Shown here piece by piece: positions 60,829 to 64,000 of a stretch of 64,000 nucleotides of DNA. Under the pieces are notes generated by a model. The model was not told the origin of the DNA and ran no database searches. It was given only the letters and a program-made list of their open reading frames with translations. The DNA is from DATARN01 sp963851105 (GTDB taxonomy: Bacteria; Actinomycetota; Acidimicrobiia; Acidimicrobiales; Palsa-688): positions 186,001 through 250,000 of the forward strand of contig CAWKNP010000007.1 in assembly GCA_963851105.1 (NCBI GenBank), written 5' to 3'. Within the stretch, counting starts at the first letter, position 1, and each line of letters starts with the position of its first letter. The position numbers and the translations under genes were made by a program.

Positions 60829-61883
60829 GTGACGCTGGGACCGGCCCGGGGCGGGGATTCTCCATCCGCTCCGGGCCGGCACCGGCCGCGGACCAAGGCG
60901 GCAACGGTGACGGCCCCGCCACCACGGACTTCGGTGACGAACTTCTGCCCGACGACGCCCTGGTCGATGTCCAGTCGGAAGAGGCGGCCGTCCACACCAA
61001 AGAGGTGTTGGATCGCCTCGAGCGCGAGCTCGTCGGCCTGGTGCCGGTCAAGCAGCGCATCCGGGAGATCGGCGACCTGCTGCTCGTCGACCGGCTACGG
61101 CGCCGCTTCGGTATCGAGTCCACCCGCCCGACGCTGCATATGTCCTTCACCGGCAGCCCCGGGACGGGAAAGACAACCGTCGCGCTGCGCATGGCCGAGC
61201 TCCTCCATCGCCTGGGGTATCTGCGCAAGGGGCATCTGGTCAGCGTCACCCGTGACGACCTGGTGGGCCAGTACATCGGGCACACCGCGCCCAAGACCAA
61301 GGAAGTCCTCAAGCGGGCCATGGGCGGCGTGCTGTTCATCGACGAGGCGTACTACCTGTACCGCCAGGAAAACGAGCGGGACTACGGCCAGGAGACCATC
61401 GAGATCCTCCTGCAGCTGATGGAGAGCGAGCGGGAGAACCTGGTCGTGATCCTGGCCGGCTACAAGGACCGCATGGATCAGTTCTTCATGTCGAACCCGG
61501 GCATGGGCTCGCGCATCGCCCACCACATCAACTTTCCCGATTACAGCCTCGACGAGCTGGTCCAGATCGGCCATCTGATGCTCGACGAGCAGCGTTACCA
61601 GTTTTCCGACGATGCCGAGAAGGCATTCCGGGACTACCTGGAGTTGCGGATGCAGCAGCCCCGCTTCGCCAACGCCCGCAGCGTTCGCAATGCCCTGGAA
61701 CGAGCCCGCCTCCGCCAGGCGGCACGCATCGTGGCCAACCCGAGCCAGAAGCTCAGCCGGCATGACCTGATGCGCCTCGAGGCCGAGGACATCCTCCAGA
61801 GCCGGGTGTTCGACGTCGACGAGTCGCAGAAGACGAACTCCGCAGATCCCCCGGCCGACGCCGACCCCAGCTGGTCGGCGTAG
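60825..61883 (+). CDS. cbbX: RuBisCO activase CbbX
   Basis: A 352-residue AAA+ protein that frees red-type RuBisCO from inhibitory sugar phosphates by tugging on the large-subunit C-terminus. Walker A is FTGSPGTGKTTVALRM (about residue 110), Walker B is GGVLFIDEAYYLYRQE (about 165). Motifs typical of CbbX such as DLVGQYIGHTAPKTKEVLKR and sensor-type NPGMGSRIAHHINFPDYS follow. An N-terminal Gly/Pro-rich extension of about 40 residues is longer than in most CbbX proteins. ATGA overlap with cbbS indicates co-translation. Confidence 0.96.
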   Translation: MSDAGTGPGRGFSIRSGPAPAADQGGNGDGPATTDFGDELLPDDALVDVQSEEAAVHTKEVLDRLERELVGLVPVKQRIREIGDLLLVDRLRRRFGIESTRPTLHMSFTGSPGTGKTTVALRMAELLHRLGYLRKGHLVSVTRDDLVGQYIGHTAPKTKEVLKRAMGGVLFIDEAYYLYRQENERDYGQETIEILLQLMESERENLVVILAGYKDRMDQFFMSNPGMGSRIAHHINFPDYSLDELVQIGHLMLDEQRYQFSDDAEKAFRDYLELRMQQPRFANARSVRNALERARLRQAARIVANPSQKLSRHDLMRLEAEDILQSRVFDVDESQKTNSADPPADADPSWSA

Positions 61884-61892
61884 CGCCCCGCC

Positions 61893-61925
61893 CTACTTGA
61901 CAGGGACGTACCTGGCAAGTAGCAA
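61893..61925 (+). promoter_or_regulatory. 30-base palindrome with promoter before the PadR-YceI gene
   Basis: CTACTTGACAGG (61893-61904) and CCTGGCAAGTAG (61911-61922) are inverted with a single mismatch and a 6-base spacer. The palindrome encloses TTGACA (61897-61902), with TAGCAA (61920-61925) 17 bases later. It is a strong candidate operator for the PadR-type protein it precedes. CTACTTGAC also occurs in the padR promoter at 7602. Confidence 0.75.
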
Positions 61926-61957
61926 GGGACGGGAGGTCGGGGGATCTGACTCAGGCG

Positions 61958-63253
61958 ATGGATCATCAGGCAGCAACGCAAGACTGGTCTTCGCACCAGT
62001 CCCGGTTCGAGTTCGCGCCGCCGCGCCATTTTCTCCTCCCGGCCATCCTGCTGCTGGTGTCCGAGAAACCGGGCTATGGCTACAGCCTCGTCAAGGATCT
62101 GCAGGACTTCCGCTTCGGCCAGGTCGAACGGGCCGGCGTGTACCGCGCACTGGCCCAGCTTGAGGGCGACGGCCTCGTCAAGGTCTGGGACGAGCCCGCC
62201 AAGGCGGGCCAGGCGCGCCGGGTGTACGGGATCACCGAGCACGGCGCCCGGGTGCTGCGGGCCTGGATGGGCGTGATCAAAGAAGAGCGGGACTGCCTGG
62301 ACCACGTCCTGCACCGCTACCAGGCGACGGGCACCGCCGACGCCGCGCTGGCCCAGGTCGAAGGGGCCTGGCACGCGGCACTCGGCCATGCCTGGTCGCC
62401 CGTCTCGTCGACGTGTGCCTCCGGGCGCCGCCGGCCGGTCAGCGAGACGTCGCCGGGACCCACCAGCCTGCTGATGCCCTCACGTGAGGACGAGACGGCG
62501 AGGCCGGGCACCGCCCAAGGCGGACGCCCGGCCGGGGTCAAGGCTCCGGGATCCAATGGTGTCCACGGACCCGCAGTTGTCCTGCCCGCGCTCGCCAAGG
62601 CCGCCACGCCTGCGAGCACCGCTGGTGGGGCCGGCGCGGCCAGTGGCGTCGGTTGGGCCCGTGGCGCCGGCGGGGCCAGTGGCGCCGGCACGCTGGTGTC
62701 AGCGGCGGCGAAGGCGCCGGTGACCGTCGAGGTTCCCGTGCGGGCCCGGTTCCGGGTCGTCCCCGACCGATCGGTCGTGCTGATCGAAGCCCGTTCCACG
62801 GTCGGCCCCATACGGTTCGGGGCCATGGGCCTGACCGGTGAGATCGAGTTCGACATGCTGGGCGGCGAGATCTGCTGTGACACCGCCCCCCGCGCCCGCC
62901 TGGAGATCGCGGTCGACGAGCTTCGCTCCGGCAACGGCCTGTACGACGCGGAACTGCTCCGGCGCATCGACGCCCGGCGGTTCCCCCGCGTCAGCCTGAA
63001 CCTGCGGGAATGCGTGGCCATCGGCGGCGGCGACCGGTACCGGTTGGGCGCCGACGTGACCTTTCACGGCGTGACCCGGCCCTTGCGGGGCACGGTCGGG
63101 TTGAAGCTCCTGTCCGACCGAAAACTGGTCGTCACCGGGGACCACGCTCTCGATGTCCGCGATTTCCAGTTGCCGTCGCCCACGGTGCTGATGCTGCGCA
63201 TCTACCCCGACGTCCGAGTCAACCTGCACGTCGAAGCGGAGCTCGCAGACTGA
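61958..63253 (+). CDS. PadR-YceI fusion protein
   Basis: A 431-residue fusion. Residues 1-115 form a PadR-like winged-helix domain (HFLLPAILLLVSEKPGYGYS; RAGVYRALAQLEGDGLVKVW; ARRVYGITEHGARVLRAWM). A 90-residue Ala/Gly-rich linker follows. Residues 240-431 form a YceI-like beta-barrel: VVLIEARSTVGPIRFGAMGL, RRIDARRFPRVSLNLRECVA and DVTFHGVTRPLRGTVGLKLL. YceI barrels bind isoprenoids or amphiphilic molecules, so the protein may sense a lipid or quinone and regulate transcription. It sits after cbbX with its own palindromic promoter. A frameshift joining two genes is unlikely, as the frame is continuous. Confidence 0.8.
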   Translation: MDHQAATQDWSSHQSRFEFAPPRHFLLPAILLLVSEKPGYGYSLVKDLQDFRFGQVERAGVYRALAQLEGDGLVKVWDEPAKAGQARRVYGITEHGARVLRAWMGVIKEERDCLDHVLHRYQATGTADAALAQVEGAWHAALGHAWSPVSSTCASGRRRPVSETSPGPTSLLMPSREDETARPGTAQGGRPAGVKAPGSNGVHGPAVVLPALAKAATPASTAGGAGAASGVGWARGAGGASGAGTLVSAAAKAPVTVEVPVRARFRVVPDRSVVLIEARSTVGPIRFGAMGLTGEIEFDMLGGEICCDTAPRARLEIAVDELRSGNGLYDAELLRRIDARRFPRVSLNLRECVAIGGGDRYRLGADVTFHGVTRPLRGTVGLKLLSDRKLVVTGDHALDVRDFQLPSPTVLMLRIYPDVRVNLHVEAELAD

Positions 63254-63275
63254 GCCCCGGGAGGTAATCCGCAGC

Positions 63276-63527
63276 ATGGACATGGTGTTGGCCTTTGTTG
63301 TGGGCTTCCTCTTGGGCGACAGCGGTGGCAGCCGGGGTCCCACCGACATGGTCGACAGCTTCGGGACCATCCGCGACTCCGAGGAAGTGGCCGCCGTTGT
63401 CATGGTCGCCCGCTCCCAGGTGGGCCGGACCCTGCGCGAGGTGGCCAAGATGGTCGAGGGCACCGCGGGAGAGGCGGCAGCGACGCCCGACCTCGTGGAC
63501 CGGGTCCGCCAGCTCGTGCAGCGGTAA
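63276..63527 (+). CDS. 83-residue GYLLG-type protein (paralogue C)
   Basis: A small protein starting MDMVLAFVVGFLLGDSGGSR, followed by DSFGTIRDSEEVAAVVMVAR and a helical end (DLVDRVRQLVQR). It matches the two small proteins at 56574 and 58067 in its GFLLG/GYLLG start and in the S-x-x-T-I-x-x-S element. It is 22 bases after the PadR-YceI gene, with a good ribosome-binding site (CGGGAGGTAATCC). Confidence 0.75.
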   Translation: MDMVLAFVVGFLLGDSGGSRGPTDMVDSFGTIRDSEEVAAVVMVARSQVGRTLREVAKMVEGTAGEAAATPDLVDRVRQLVQR

Positions 63528-63540
63528 CGGCCCGAGGGGT

Positions 63541-63578
63541 AGCGCGATTTCCGTCGTGTACACAGCGGAAATCGCGCT
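63541..63578. terminator. Bidirectional terminator
   Basis: AGCGCGATTTCCG / CGGAAATCGCGCT is a perfect 13-base stem with a 12-base loop, in the 90-base gap between the convergent small gene and PAS gene. Confidence 0.8.
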
Positions 63579-63616
63579 AGGGGTCCTGGGGTTCGCGCTC
63601 GCTAGTGCCCCGGGCG

Positions 63617-64000
63617 TCAGGGGGAGGGGCGCCGGCGGTCGGTGACGTCCTGGCCGATGCCGCGGAGGCCGACGACGTCGCCCGCCGAGCCCACCGTCGG
63701 CTCGGCCCGGGCGTACACCCAGCGGTGCTCACCACTCGGGCGGATAATGCGGTACTCGTCCTCGAAGGGCCGCCCCGAGGCGACCGCGGCCGCCAGGCCG
63801 CGCCATACCCGGGCCTGATCCTCGGGGTGGACCCGGTCGACGTGAGCGTCCAGGGTGCCGTCGAAGTCCAGCGGATCAACTCCGTGGATCCGGTGCAGCT
63901 CGTCGGTCCATTGGACGGTGCCGGTGCGAACGTCCCACAGCCAGCTGCCGACGTGGGCCAGTGCTTCGCCCTCGCGGATGCGGGTCTCGATCTCCGCCAG
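63617..64000 (-). CDS. PAS-domain protein, C-terminal part (cut by window edge)
   Basis: The reverse strand encodes 127 residues ending in a TGA at 63617-63619. They contain EGEALAHVGSWLWDVRTGTV, DELHRIHGVDPLDFDGTLDA and HRWVYARAEPTVGSAGDVVG with GIGQDVTDRR, a complete PAS_3-type sensor fold. It ends soon after the PAS domain, so any output domain lies N-terminal, outside the window. It could be part of a histidine kinase or diguanylate cyclase, or a PAS-only regulator. Confidence 0.8.
   Translation of the reverse strand: MAEIETRIREGEALAHVGSWLWDVRTGTVQWTDELHRIHGVDPLDFDGTLDAHVDRVHPEDQARVWRGLAAAVASGRPFEDEYRIIRPSGEHRWVYARAEPTVGSAGDVVGLRGIGQDVTDRRRPSP

Noticed and set aside
1..64000. CRISPR arrays, tRNA and rRNA genes
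   Set aside because: No regularly spaced repeats, no cloverleaf-like T-arm sequences and no rRNA segments were noticed on either strand; a covariance-model search would be decisive.

Overview
The window is high-GC DNA from an actinobacterium. The mix of genes suggests an uncultured Acidimicrobiia-like lineage with a mixotrophic, trace-gas-oxidising lifestyle: red-type RuBisCO with CbbX, an actinobacterial group 1h [NiFe] hydrogenase, an ECF42 sigma factor, an SCO6745-like protein, a HAD-acyltransferase fusion and leaderless promoters. The taxonomic placement is inference; no rRNA or tRNA gene was seen.

Region 1 (1-16.6 kb) is accessory and partly decayed. It opens with the start of an IS21-type transposase gene cut by the window edge, followed by an ArsR / SRPBCC / reductase-like operon. 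Several genes here are broken: a beta-lactamase-like hydrolase (about 3.85 kb), a PadR regulator (7.3 kb), a PadR-linked membrane protein (about 8.09 kb) and an alpha/beta hydrolase with its middle missing (11.2 kb). Intact genes include an FMN-type oxidase, a DUF2200 protein, a GNAT acetyltransferase, a YciI + ECF42 sigma factor pair, and a beta-propeller + MoaD-like pair. At 15.76-16.3 kb lies an AT-richer stretch with a Rex-like operator over a promoter and a 73-residue orphan ORF.

Region 2 (16.6-46 kb) is mostly ordinary chromosome: wHTH protein, VOC protein, SDR, acyltransferase, aspS, a LAxTG-type surface protein, YceH, acnA, a HAD-acyltransferase fusion and gltB. A four-gene operon (acyl reductase-HAD fusion, zinc dehydrogenase, LarA-like protein, acyltransferase) diverges from a tetR gene across a palindromic operator. 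A CsbD protein and a glycosyltransferase follow.

Region 3 (46-64 kb) is the most interesting: a probable hydrogen-powered carbon fixation island. It starts with glpX (fructose/sedoheptulose bisphosphatase). After three reverse-strand genes comes a long forward operon: hhyS-hhyL, an Nfu-like protein, DUF5947, DUF6084, a 534-residue unknown, the maturation protease, two tiny membrane proteins, hypC, a small GYLLG-motif protein and hypD. Two more small proteins follow, then a terminator, then cbbL-cbbS-cbbX. It closes with a PadR-YceI fusion gene under a 30-bp palindrome, another GYLLG-motif protein, a bidirectional terminator and a PAS-domain gene that runs off the right edge. The hydrogenase would draw electrons from (atmospheric) H2 and RuBisCO would fix CO2, with GlpX acting in the regenerative part of the Calvin cycle. 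Phosphoribulokinase and HypA/B/E/F are not in the window.
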